Shown: positions 33,981 through 41,316 of the stretch, one piece after another
Numbering within the stretch: the first letter of the stretch is position 1
How the letters are laid out: the number at the start of each line of letters is the position of its first letter
NCBI GenBank assembly: GCA_965249685.1
Contig: CBDFMN010000003.1
Location: 3,038,001 to 3,102,000 of the forward strand
Length of the DNA stretch: 64,000 nt
Direction: 5' to 3'
Source: RH-AL1 sp965249685
GTDB lineage: Bacteria; Pseudomonadota; Alphaproteobacteria; Rhizobiales; Beijerinckiaceae
Notes under the pieces: generated by a model
What the model saw: the letters and a program-made list of their open reading frames with translations, nothing else
Databases searched by the model: none
Told to the model about the DNA's origin: nothing
Translations under genes and position numbers: made by a program

Positions 33981-34331
33981 TCACGACGCATCCTGGACCG
34001 TCGCGGCGGTTGCGGGATTGCGCACCGCAATCATCGTGAAATGGACTTTCAGGCCACGGTCCGCCTCGTCGAGCGGCTCCCAGGCGAAGGTCTGGACGAA
34101 GGCGAGAGCCGACCCGCCGCGCGTCTCGTCCCAGTCGTCGATTAAGGGCGTTGGCCCAGGGCGCGTCGGCAGCCATGTCTCGATATCGACCACACGAAAT
34201 CCATTCTTCTGAAGGAACTCGACGATCCAGATCGCGTCCGATCGCGCCCAAGCCAGTTCGCCGTTCGAGTTGTAGGCGCGACCGAGGATCTCGCGCGGCA
34301 AATCCGCATACCATTCTTCTGCAATAGCCAT
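33981..34331 (-). CDS. Putative immunity protein, family A copy 2
   Basis: A 116-residue protein starting at ATG 34331. It reads EEWYADLPREILGRAYNSNG, ELAWARSDAIWIVEFLQKNG, DIETWLPTRPGPTPLIDDWD and ALAFVQTFAWEPLDEADRG, closely matching the gene at 32819-33196. It begins 10 bases after the orphan toxin-like tip at 34342, and is the likely partner of that tip. Family unnamed. Confidence 0.65.
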   Translation of the reverse strand: MAIAEEWYADLPREILGRAYNSNGELAWARSDAIWIVEFLQKNGFRVVDIETWLPTRPGPTPLIDDWDETRGGSALAFVQTFAWEPLDEADRGLKVHFTMIAVRNPATAATVQDAS

Positions 34332-34341
34332 ATGCGGCCCC

Positions 34342-34626
34342 CTACGGAGGTAAGATTATGTCCGGTATGATGAGGGGCTTTTCGACGATCGTCGAAGATG
34401 GTGACACAGGATCAGGAACACGTGTAGCGGGATTGGCCGGATCGGGACGCATCGTTGCGCCACGAACGTCGCCACCTTTCGGACCATACTCGAATGCAGG
34501 CTCACCGACGTGAACTACGCAATTTGTAACCTTATCGATGACAACCGACTGACCAGTTTTTGGATTCACATAGCAGATGGCCCATTCTCCGGTCGGCTTC
34601 TTGATGGCATCTATATTTGATCCCAA
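34342..34626 (-). CDS. Orphan toxin-tip-like frame
   Basis: A 94-residue frame opening with TTG 34626. The globular part reads PTGEWAICYVNPKTGQSVVI, then DKVTNCVVHVGEPAFEYGP, ending in a proline-rich tail. It lacks the N-terminal module of the nearby toxin, and the frame closes just upstream, inside the end of the barstar gene. Its base composition is more AT-rich than the housekeeping genes around it. Position between a barstar and a putative immunity gene fits a displaced C-terminal toxin cassette, but no nuclease motif is recognised and it may not be translated. Confidence 0.45.
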   Translation of the reverse strand: MGSNIDAIKKPTGEWAICYVNPKTGQSVVIDKVTNCVVHVGEPAFEYGPKGGDVRGATMRPDPANPATRVPDPVSPSSTIVEKPLIIPDIILPP

Positions 34627-34657
34627 GCGAACAGTCGATAAGCTCGCGCAGCAGATA

Positions 34658-34966
34658 CTAGCTTTCGATCTCTAAGCTAACTTCCACATCTTTGCCTCGT
34701 CGAGCTAAAAACTCTCTGCGAGCTTCCAGCAAAGCGACGCGAGAGTTGCTGATCTCACGGATGGCTTCTGATGGGAGCGACCCTGTATTGAATATTTGAA
34801 TCCTATAGGGTGGCTCCACTGCATTTATCTCTCCCCAAACCATTGAATCCACCAGGGCATCGATGCTGGTGCCATGCCAGTTAGGAGCGCCCAAAGCAAG
34901 GAGTAGCGCATGGTAGAAATCCATCACGTCCGTCCAGGATCTGGCATCTAATTTAATGTCGTGCAT
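34658..34966 (-). CDS. Barstar-family inhibitor, first copy
   Basis: A 102-residue barstar-like protein from ATG 34966. It shows RSWTDVMDFYHALLLALGAP, WHGTSIDALVDSMVWGEINA and VEPPYRIQIFNTGSLP, matching the barstar layout of an N-terminal helix-loop that enters the RNase active site. It follows the barnase-like toxin at 34989 after 22 bases, the expected toxin-then-immunity order, and should neutralise that toxin in the producing cell. It is AT-rich compared with neighbours. Confidence 0.78.
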   Translation of the reverse strand: MHDIKLDARSWTDVMDFYHALLLALGAPNWHGTSIDALVDSMVWGEINAVEPPYRIQIFNTGSLPSEAIREISNSRVALLEARREFLARRGKDVEVSLEIES

Positions 34967-34988
34967 TTTTCTTTATCCTTATCCAAAA

Positions 34989-35912
34989 TCAAGGGCCGAT
35001 CTTAAGTCGGTAGAAGCTTAGATAGTGCGTATTCGTGTAGTAGGTGAGCCCGCTTCCTCTCTCAATGATGAGCCGGGCCAAACCGCGGCCACGACTCCCA
35101 AGAGGAACAGTGTAAGACGTGTAACCGGTTGCGCTTGGAGGCAATGTCGCGCCTGTTCTTGGGTGAGGATAGTTCTTGTAGGCGTGTGGTCCGAGCTTCT
35201 CTATATCTTCAGTCGACCCTATTTTGATGGTATTAAGTGTATCGGCAATTGATTGTTGTTCCTGAGGAGTTGGTGGTGCGTTCAGACGTTGCGGATCAAG
35301 CGGATCTTCCTCCGTTGGAACCGCAACCGTACCTCCTGGTTGGAATGGACCTTTGGTTGAAATGGTGAGAATGGGTAATTTGGATCGAAGGCTTTCGGCA
35401 GGCGACGAATGAGTGGACTTCTGATCTACAGCATCTGACGTCCATTGCCCGCTTTCCCGACCACTGCCCGCCGGCACGCGCGGCTGGTCCGGCGCATACT
35501 TCGACAGGTCCGCCTCGAAACCCAGCGCCCGCGCGAGCGCGCGCGGCGTCATGGCCTCCGCGAGCAGGCTCTCCGCCAGGAACAGGCGAAAGGCGTCGTC
35601 CTCGCTCTCCAGCCGCGGCAGGCGCGCGAAGGCGAGTTCGATGTGGGCGAGCGCGCCGTCGCCGCGCCGCCAGTGACCGGCAGCGCGGGCGAAGGCTTTG
35701 GTGACCAGGGGCGTGACCGGCCGGCCGTACACCGCCGCCAGCAGCACGGCCATTCGCTCGCCGGCCTCCCCATTCCGCTCGCTCCCGAGCGGCGCCAGCA
35801 GCGTGCCGCGGCCGAGCGTCAGCCCGGCGTCGCTCATCTCCGGCAGCGCGCGGAACCGCTCCGGTTCCCGTTCGGCCCGATAACGCTTCCGCAACTCCGC
35901 CATGCCTTGCAC
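34989..35912 (-). CDS. Short polymorphic toxin with a barnase-like RNase tip
   Basis: A 307-residue protein. GTG 35912 is preferred because GGGAGG lies 6 bases upstream; ATG 35903 is possible. Residues about 1-145 form a module shared with the broken toxin at 19804-25509 (SDAGLTLGRGTLLAPL, GALAHIELAFARLPRL), closed by the hinge QPRVPAGSGRESGQW. A proline-rich linker leads to a tip (PRTGATLPPSATGYTSYTVP, GLARLIIERGSG, YYTNTHYLSFYRLKIG) with barnase-like arginine and the histidine of the THY motif. The family's general-base glutamate position appears to be Ser (TSYTV where R-E-Y-T-V is usual). A barstar follows. No signal peptide; delivery route unknown. Confidence 0.7.
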   Translation of the reverse strand: MQGMAELRKRYRAEREPERFRALPEMSDAGLTLGRGTLLAPLGSERNGEAGERMAVLLAAVYGRPVTPLVTKAFARAAGHWRRGDGALAHIELAFARLPRLESEDDAFRLFLAESLLAEAMTPRALARALGFEADLSKYAPDQPRVPAGSGRESGQWTSDAVDQKSTHSSPAESLRSKLPILTISTKGPFQPGGTVAVPTEEDPLDPQRLNAPPTPQEQQSIADTLNTIKIGSTEDIEKLGPHAYKNYPHPRTGATLPPSATGYTSYTVPLGSRGRGLARLIIERGSGLTYYTNTHYLSFYRLKIGP

Positions 35913-36083
35913 GACCATCCTCCCACTCGCCGACGCCTTCCCGCCAGAGTAAAGCGAATGTCCGCGCGCAGACAAGAACAAGGCATGAACAGCGAGCGGA
36001 CAAGGACGCGAGTGCGCCTCATGCGAAGGCAACCTTCGTGCTGGAGCGTCGGACAATCACTCAAATCACCTTGGCAAGGTTTT

Positions 36084-36179
36084 CGTCACTGCGAGCGGAG
36101 CGAAGCAGCCCAGGGGCCGCAACACTCCTCCTCGGGCCGTAATGCGGCTCTGGGTTGCTTCGCTCCGCTCGCAATGACG
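36084..36179. repeat. Large imperfect intergenic palindrome
   Basis: Arms at about 36084-36120 and 36143-36179 are inverted copies with a perfect 17-bp core GCGAGCGGAGCGAAGCA (36091-36107, complement at 36156-36172). The outer bases CGTCA-TGCGAG match a dispersed repeat type often seen between genes in rhizobial genomes. The rest of the gap (35913-36216) between the toxin and hisE holds no gene. It could end hisE transcription. Confidence 0.8.
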
Positions 36180-36216
36180 GCCGGTTGCCGTTGATCCTTG
36201 TTTCGGGTTCGCCGCT

Positions 36217-36504
36217 TTAAGGCCCGCGCGCCGCCTTCTCGGCGTGGCCCGACTGCGCGGTGCGGCGCTCCAGCTCGGCGAGGACGTCGGGGAGCGCCAC
36301 GCCGGTGCTCTCCAGCAGCACCAGCAGGTGGTAGAGCACGTCCGCCGCCTCGGCGGCGAGCGGGCCGGGCGCGCCTTCGACGGCGGCGATCACCAGTTCC
36401 ACCGCCTCCTCGCCGAACTTCTTCGCCACGCGGGCGGTGCCGGCGTCGAGGAGCGACTTGGTGTAGGAGGCCTCCGCGCCCGCGTCGCGCCGCGCCTTGA
36501 TCAA
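36217..36504 (-). CDS. hisE: Phosphoribosyl-ATP pyrophosphatase HisE, N-terminus out of frame
   Basis: Second step of histidine synthesis, hydrolysing phosphoribosyl-ATP. Family residues are clear: SYTKSLLDAG, VAKKFGEEAVELVIAAVEG and AAEAADVLYHLLVLLE. The annotated frame opens only at TTG 36504 (IKARRDAG). The expected N-terminus (RFTLEALAAL) is present in this frame just upstream but has no start codon. A canonical ATG at 36538, overlapping the hisF stop (ATGA), is in another frame. Removing one T at 36527-36529 joins them into a normal 106-residue protein. Either a sequencing error, a recent mutation, or use of the TTG start. Confidence 0.8.
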   Translation of the reverse strand: MIKARRDAGAEASYTKSLLDAGTARVAKKFGEEAVELVIAAVEGAPGPLAAEAADVLYHLLVLLESTGVALPDVLAELERRTAQSGHAEKAARGP

Positions 36505-36534
36505 GGCGGCGAGCGCCTCCAGCGTGAAACGCGC

Positions 36535-37323
36535 TCATATCGCCGCTCCGTCCGCCGCCAAACCATCGAGGCGCATCGGCAGGCCCGCCGCCGCCATCGC
36601 TCGCTTGGCCTGGCCGATCGTGTATTCGCCGAAATGGAAGATGGAGGCGGCAAGCACGGCGGTGGCGCCGCCCTCGCGCACGCCGGCGACGAGGTGGTCG
36701 AGCGTGCCCACCCCGCCCGACGCGATGACCGGCACCGGTACGGCGTCGGCCACCGCGCGGGTGAGCGCGAGGTCGAAGCCCACCTTGGTGCCGTCGCGGT
36801 CCATGGAGGTCAGCAGGATCTCGCCCGCGCCGAGCGCGACCACCTCGCGGGCATAGGCGAGCGCGTCGATCCCGGTTGGCGTGCGACCACCATGGGTGAA
36901 CACCTCCCACCGGCCGGGCGCCGCCTGCTTGGCATCGATGGCGACGACGACGCATTGCGAGCCGAACTTGTCCGCGGCGCGGCGCACGAAGGCGCGGTCG
37001 TGGACGGCGGCGGTCATGATCGAGACCTTGTCGGCGCCGGCGAGCAGCAGCGCGCGGATGTCGGCCTCCGTGCGCACGCCGCCGCCCACCGTGAGCGGCA
37101 TGAAGCAGGCCTCCGCCGTGCGGGCGACGACGTCGAGCAGGGTGCCCCGCGCCTCGAAGCTCGCGGTGATGTCGAGGAAGCAGAGCTCGTCTGCGCCGGC
37201 GGCGTCGTAGGCCATGGCCGCCTCGACGGGATCGCCCGCGTCGCGCAGGTCGACGAAGTTGACGCCCTTGACGACACGGCCGTCCTTGACGTCGAGGCAG
37301 GGGATGACGCGGGCTTTGAGCAT
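36535..37323 (-). CDS. hisF: Imidazole glycerol phosphate synthase cyclase subunit HisF
   Basis: A 262-residue TIM-barrel cyclase that, with HisH ammonia, forms imidazole glycerol phosphate and AICAR. Motifs: RVIPCLDVKDGRVVKGV at the N-terminus (catalytic Asp), ELCFLDITAS, PLTVGGGVRTEADIRALL, and PVIASGGVGTLDHL near the second phosphate site. ATG 37323. It is followed by hisE with stop-start overlap. Unusually, it is separated from hisA by an opposite-strand gene, so it needs its own promoter in 37324-37482. Confidence 0.96.
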   Translation of the reverse strand: MLKARVIPCLDVKDGRVVKGVNFVDLRDAGDPVEAAMAYDAAGADELCFLDITASFEARGTLLDVVARTAEACFMPLTVGGGVRTEADIRALLLAGADKVSIMTAAVHDRAFVRRAADKFGSQCVVVAIDAKQAAPGRWEVFTHGGRTPTGIDALAYAREVVALGAGEILLTSMDRDGTKVGFDLALTRAVADAVPVPVIASGGVGTLDHLVAGVREGGATAVLAASIFHFGEYTIGQAKRAMAAAGLPMRLDGLAADGAAI

Positions 37324-37482
37324 GGGGCACTCGGGACATGGGATCTGCCTTTCGCGTAGTCTCGCGCGGCGCGGATGCCAAGCGAAAGCGACCGAACATC
37401 CAAGGCGACGCAACGGGGAAGGCGCCTGGGACATTGCTTCCCCGACCACCATGGTGGCGTCGCCAACCCAGGAGTTGCAGCC

Positions 37483-38571
37483 ATGCCCACCGGCGCCGAC
37501 CCGGACCTCATCGTCCACAGCCGTGATCCGCTCAACGCGGAACCGCCGCTGGATCGATTGCGCGCCGCCTTCCTCACCAGCACCCGGGATTTCTATATCC
37601 GCTCGCATGGCGACATGCCTGTGCTCGACCCTGCGGCGCACCGGCTGCGGGTGACAGGCCGGGTGTCGCGCCCGCTCGACCTGTCGCTCGACGACCTTCG
37701 GGGCCACTTTCCCGAGAGGACGCTGACCGCGGTGATGCAGTGCGCCGGCAACCGCCGGGCTGACTTGCAGCAGGTGCGCCCGACCACCGGTGACCCCTGG
37801 GCGGCGGGCGCCATCGGCAACGCGCGCTGGACCGGCGTGGCGCTCGTCGATGTGCTGCGCGCGGCCGGCGCGGAGGAGGATCGAAGCTTCCATGTCGCCT
37901 TCGAGGCCGCCGACGTCGCCTGCAACGGCGAGGCGCCGGACGCGCCCTATGGCGCCTCCATCCCGATGCCGAAAGCCCTGTCCGGCGAGGTGCTCATCGC
38001 CTGGGCGATGAACGGGGCGCCTCTGACGCGCGAGCACGGCGCGCCGCTTCGCGCGGTGGTGCCGGGCTATGCCGGCGTCCGCAGCCCCAAATGGCTGATG
38101 ACCATTGCGGTGCAGGACGAGCCGTCCCAGGCGTTCCAGCAGCGGCAGGACTATCTGCTGTTTCCCCCCGACATGCGGGAGGTGGCGGACGATCTCGCCC
38201 GGGGCACGCCGATCTACGCCATGCCGCTGAACGCGGCGATCTGTGAGCCGTCGCCCGGCGCGGCGCTGCCCATGGGCCCGGTGGAGGTGAGGGGCTACGC
38301 CATCGCCAACGACCGCGCGATCACCCGCGTCGACGTGTCGGCGAGCGGCGGTCGGGAGTGGTGCCAGGCGACCGTCGAGGATCACGGCGGCGATCCCTGG
38401 AGCTGGTGCCTGTGGCACGCCGCGGTCGACCTTCCGAAGGGCGAGCACGAGCTCGTCGTCCGCGCCTGGGACGCCGCCGGGCAGACCCAGCCGGCGCGGC
38501 CCGACGACACCTGGAACTGCAAGGGCTATCTCAGCGCCGCGTGGCACCGCGTGCGTGTGACGGCAGGCTGA
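37483..38571 (+). CDS. Sulfite-oxidase-like molybdopterin enzyme
   Basis: A 362-residue molybdopterin-binding oxidoreductase. ATG 37483 has AGGAG 9 bases upstream. The Moco-binding cysteine lies in AVMQCAGNRRADL (Cys near residue 87), with TGVALVDVL, HGAPLRAVVPGYAGVRSPKW as cofactor and active-site segments, and a C-terminal dimerisation domain (VEVRGYAIANDRAITRVDVS). No Tat signal and no heme domain are present, so it is a cytoplasmic sulfite-oxidase-like enzyme whose electron acceptor is unknown. It sits on the plus strand between hisA and hisF. Confidence 0.88.
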   Translation: MPTGADPDLIVHSRDPLNAEPPLDRLRAAFLTSTRDFYIRSHGDMPVLDPAAHRLRVTGRVSRPLDLSLDDLRGHFPERTLTAVMQCAGNRRADLQQVRPTTGDPWAAGAIGNARWTGVALVDVLRAAGAEEDRSFHVAFEAADVACNGEAPDAPYGASIPMPKALSGEVLIAWAMNGAPLTREHGAPLRAVVPGYAGVRSPKWLMTIAVQDEPSQAFQQRQDYLLFPPDMREVADDLARGTPIYAMPLNAAICEPSPGAALPMGPVEVRGYAIANDRAITRVDVSASGGREWCQATVEDHGGDPWSWCLWHAAVDLPKGEHELVVRAWDAAGQTQPARPDDTWNCKGYLSAAWHRVRVTAG

Positions 38572-38580
38572 CGCCAGGAC

Positions 38581-38612
38581 GTCGATCGGAAGGACGGTCG
38601 ATCGGAAGGACG
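38581..38612. repeat. Perfect 16-bp tandem duplication
   Basis: GTCGATCGGAAGGACG occurs twice in a row (38581-38596, 38597-38612) in the 98-bp gap between the convergent ends of the sulfite-oxidase-like gene and hisA. It is probably a slippage product. Confidence 0.7.
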
Positions 38613-38669
38613 GCCAGTCCGTATCCGGGCCGCACCTGCTCCTACCGAGGTCACCCAGGCCGGTAGGCG

Positions 38670-39416
38670 CTAGTCGTTCGAGGCGGCGCCGCGCGCGCCG
38701 ATCAGCGCGAGCGCCTCGCCGGGGTCGAGCCGCCCGTCGTAGAGGGCGCGCCCGGTGATCGCCCCCTCGAGTACGGCGCAGTCGGGTTGCAACAGGCGCC
38801 TGACGTCGGCGAGCGAGGCGAGGCCGCCCGACGCGATGACCGGGATCGGCACGGCATGGGCGAGCGCCAACGTGCCGGCGATGTCGAGGCCCGCCAGCAC
38901 CCCGTCGCGTGAGATCTCGGTATAGATGATGGCGGCGACACCGGCGTCGGCGAAGCGCTGGCCGAGTTCGGCAGCGGAGAGTTCGGAGCGCTCGGCCCAG
39001 CCTTCCACCGCCACCCTGCCGTCGCGCGCGTCGATCCCCACCGCCACTTGGCCCGGAAAGCGCCGCGCCGCCTCGCGCACGAAGGCGGGGTCGCGCACCG
39101 CCGCCGTGCCGATGATGGCGCGGGCGACGCCCTTGGCCAGCCAGCCCTCCAGCGTGCGCATGTCGCGGATGCCGCCGCCGAGCTGCACCGGCATGGTGAC
39201 CGCCGCGAGGATGGCGTCGACGGCGTGCGCGTTCATCGGCCGGCCGGCGAAGGCGCCGTCGAGGTCGACCACGTGGAGGTGCGTGAACCCCTGGGCCTGG
39301 AAGGCAGCGGCTTGCGCCGGGGGATCGTCGTTGAAGACGGTCGCTTGCGCCATGTCGCCGAGCCTCAGGCGCACGCACTGGCCGCCCTTGAGATCGATCG
39401 CGGGGTAGAGGATCAC
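38670..39416 (-). CDS. hisA: Phosphoribosylformimino-AICAR ribotide isomerase HisA
   Basis: A 248-residue TIM-barrel isomerase. GTG 39416 is chosen because it overlaps the hisH stop as GTGA and gives the standard opening ILYPAIDLKGGQCVRL; a GTG at 39425 adds three residues. Further motifs are HVVDLDGAFAGRP, QLGGGIRDMRTLE and IIYTEISRDGVLAG, with catalytic Asp residues in the first and last blocks. Translationally coupled to hisH. The operon then breaks, with the opposite-strand sulfite-oxidase-like gene before hisF. Confidence 0.95.
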   Translation of the reverse strand: MILYPAIDLKGGQCVRLRLGDMAQATVFNDDPPAQAAAFQAQGFTHLHVVDLDGAFAGRPMNAHAVDAILAAVTMPVQLGGGIRDMRTLEGWLAKGVARAIIGTAAVRDPAFVREAARRFPGQVAVGIDARDGRVAVEGWAERSELSAAELGQRFADAGVAAIIYTEISRDGVLAGLDIAGTLALAHAVPIPVIASGGLASLADVRRLLQPDCAVLEGAITGRALYDGRLDPGEALALIGARGAASND

Positions 39417-40063
39417 GGGCGCCACCGCAGGAAGTTGGCGAGGAGGGCGAGGCCGAGCCGCTGGCTCTTCTCGGGGTGGAACTGGGTGCCGACCATCGTG
39501 TCGCGCGCAACGATCGCGGTGATGGCTCCGGCATAGTCGGTCGTGGCCGCCACGTCGGCGGGCGTCTCGGCCTCAAGCGCGTAGGAGTGGACGAAATAGG
39601 CGTGGAGCCCGTCCGGTCCCGTCTTCACGCCTGCGAGCACAGGATGGGGGTGGCAAACGTCGAGCGTGTTCCAGCCCATGTGCGGGATCTTGAGGCGCGG
39701 GTCGCTCGGGGCAATCGCCGCGACGGTGCCGGGGATCCAGTCGAGGCCCGCCGTCTCGCCGTTCTCCAGCCCGCGCGTTGCCATCAGCTGCATGCCGACG
39801 CAGATGCCGAAGAAGGGCCGGCCTCTTTCGCGCACGGCTTCGGTCAGGGCTGCGACCATGCCGGGGATGGCGTCGAGCCCGGCTCGGCAATCTGCGAAGG
39901 CGCCGACGCCCGGCAGCACGATCCGGTCGGCTCGCGCGACGACCTCCGGGTCGGCGGTCAGGGTGACGGCGGCGCGCCGGTCGGCCTCGCGGGCCGCCCG
40001 CTCCAGCGCCTTCACGGCGGAATGGAGGTTGCCCGAGCCATAATCGACGACGGCGACGCTCAC
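39413..40063 (-). CDS. hisH: Imidazole glycerol phosphate synthase glutaminase subunit HisH
   Basis: A 216-residue class I glutamine amidotransferase. The nucleophile is in FFGICVGMQLMA (Cys near residue 88), the His-Glu pair in TQFHPEKSQRLG, and VVDYGSGNLHSAVKAL opens the protein. It supplies ammonia to HisF through a protein tunnel. The start overlaps the stop of the DUF2628 gene by 4 bases, and its own stop overlaps hisA. Confidence 0.95.
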   Translation of the reverse strand: MSVAVVDYGSGNLHSAVKALERAAREADRRAAVTLTADPEVVARADRIVLPGVGAFADCRAGLDAIPGMVAALTEAVRERGRPFFGICVGMQLMATRGLENGETAGLDWIPGTVAAIAPSDPRLKIPHMGWNTLDVCHPHPVLAGVKTGPDGLHAYFVHSYALEAETPADVAATTDYAGAITAIVARDTMVGTQFHPEKSQRLGLALLANFLRWRP

Positions 40064-40431
40064 GGCTGCGGCGCGACGCTGGCGAAGAAGCGCGCCTCCG
40101 CCTCGTCCCGGCTGCGGGCGGCGACGACGGCCGTCAGCGCCGCGCGCCGCGCGCCTTTAGCGAGCCGCAGGCGGTTGCCCTCGAAACCGATGTAGAGATG
40201 CGCCAGAAGGTCGACGAGGGTGGCGGTCAGGCCGGACACCTGGGGAAAGACGAAGACAAAAAAGGCCGTCTCCAGCACCACCCAGACCAGCAGGGCGAGC
40301 CAGAGCCGGTAAACGATCAGCCAAAGCTGCGCGAAGACGAAGGCGCTCCAGGAAAAGCCGTCGCGCACGGTGCGCGCGCGCCGCAGCGACCGCGCGTCCG
40401 CGCCGCGCGCCTGGATGACATAGAGTGCCAT
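40060..40431 (-). CDS. DUF2628 membrane protein in the his operon
   Basis: A 123-residue protein starting at ATG 40431. RDGFSWSAFVFAQLWLIVYR and LWLALLVWVVLETAFFVFVF form the hydrophobic DUF2628 core. A short tail (ARSRDEAEARFF) follows. Function is unknown, but a DUF2628 gene between hisB and hisH is a common alphaproteobacterial arrangement. It is coupled to hisH by a 4-base overlap. Confidence 0.85.
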   Translation of the reverse strand: MALYVIQARGADARSLRRARTVRDGFSWSAFVFAQLWLIVYRLWLALLVWVVLETAFFVFVFPQVSGLTATLVDLLAHLYIGFEGNRLRLAKGARRAALTAVVAARSRDEAEARFFASVAPQP

Positions 40432-40471
40432 GGTGTTCCCTGTTGCTGATCCGCTCGTTGCGTCAGGACGG

Positions 40472-41059
40472 CTAGAGGACGCCCTTCGTGGAAGGGATCG
40501 CGCCGTTCTGGCGCAGGTCCAGCGCCACCGCTGCGCGCAACGCGCGAGCGACGGCTTTGAAGATCGCCTCGGCGATATGGTGGGCGTTGGCACCGTGCAG
40601 CAGCTCGACATGCAGGGTGAGGCCCGCGTTCATCGCGAAGGCCTGCAAGAACTCGCGCACCAGCTCCGTGTCGAACGTGCCGATCTTTTCGCGCGGGAAC
40701 TCGGCCCTGAAGACGAGGAAGGGGCGCCCCGACACGTCGATGGCGGCGCGCGCGAGGGTCTCGTCCATCGGCAGCAGCGCGTCGGCGTAGCGGGCGATGC
40801 CGGCCCGGTCGCCCAACGCCTGGCGCACCGCCTGACCGAGCGCGATACCGGTGTCTTCCACCGTGTGGTGGTCGTCGATGTGGAGGTCGCCCTTGGCTGC
40901 CACCTCCATGTCGATGAGCGAGTGGCGCGAGAGCTGGTCGAGCAGGTGGTCGAAGAAACCGATGCCTGTGGCGATCGCGTGCCGCCCGCTACCGTCGAGG
41001 TCGACGGTGACGGTAATGGCTGTTTCTTTGGTGTCGCGCGCGACGGTCGCTCTGCGCAT
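40472..41059 (-). CDS. hisB: Imidazoleglycerol-phosphate dehydratase HisB
   Basis: A 195-residue Mn-dependent dehydratase. Metal-binding motifs GIGFFDHLLDQLSRHS and DLHIDDHHTVEDTGIALGQA are present, as is the second half HGANAHHIAEAIFKAVARAL. ATG 41059 gives the standard length; ATG 41065 is two codons earlier. The C-terminal IPSTKGVL is typical. First gene of the his group here. Confidence 0.95.
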   Translation of the reverse strand: MRRATVARDTKETAITVTVDLDGSGRHAIATGIGFFDHLLDQLSRHSLIDMEVAAKGDLHIDDHHTVEDTGIALGQAVRQALGDRAGIARYADALLPMDETLARAAIDVSGRPFLVFRAEFPREKIGTFDTELVREFLQAFAMNAGLTLHVELLHGANAHHIAEAIFKAVARALRAAVALDLRQNGAIPSTKGVL

Positions 41060-41065
41060 GGGCAT

Positions 41066-41316
41066 AGGGCTCTGGTAAGGGTCGGCGGCTTGTAGCAAGA
41101 GACGCCGGTCTTGGCCAATGGAGGTCGCCGCGCGGTCGTTGCTTCACCCGCAAGGCGCAGGGGCGGGGATGCCGGCGTTCTGCGCCCGGCACGGCATCGT
41201 CGCGGACGTCGCGCCAGGCGAGATCGACGCCGCCTTCGCGGTTGGCGAAGAACGACGTGACCGATCGTTTCGTGATCGACATGGCGCGCCGCTGAGGAGG
41301 TGTCCGGCGTGCCGCG
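41066..41316. other. Intergenic region upstream of hisB
   Basis: About 250 bases between hisB and the DUF2252 gene. Frames on both strands are short and show no recognisable protein. It should contain the hisB promoter, but no convincing promoter elements or leader peptide with a histidine run were found. Confidence 0.5.
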
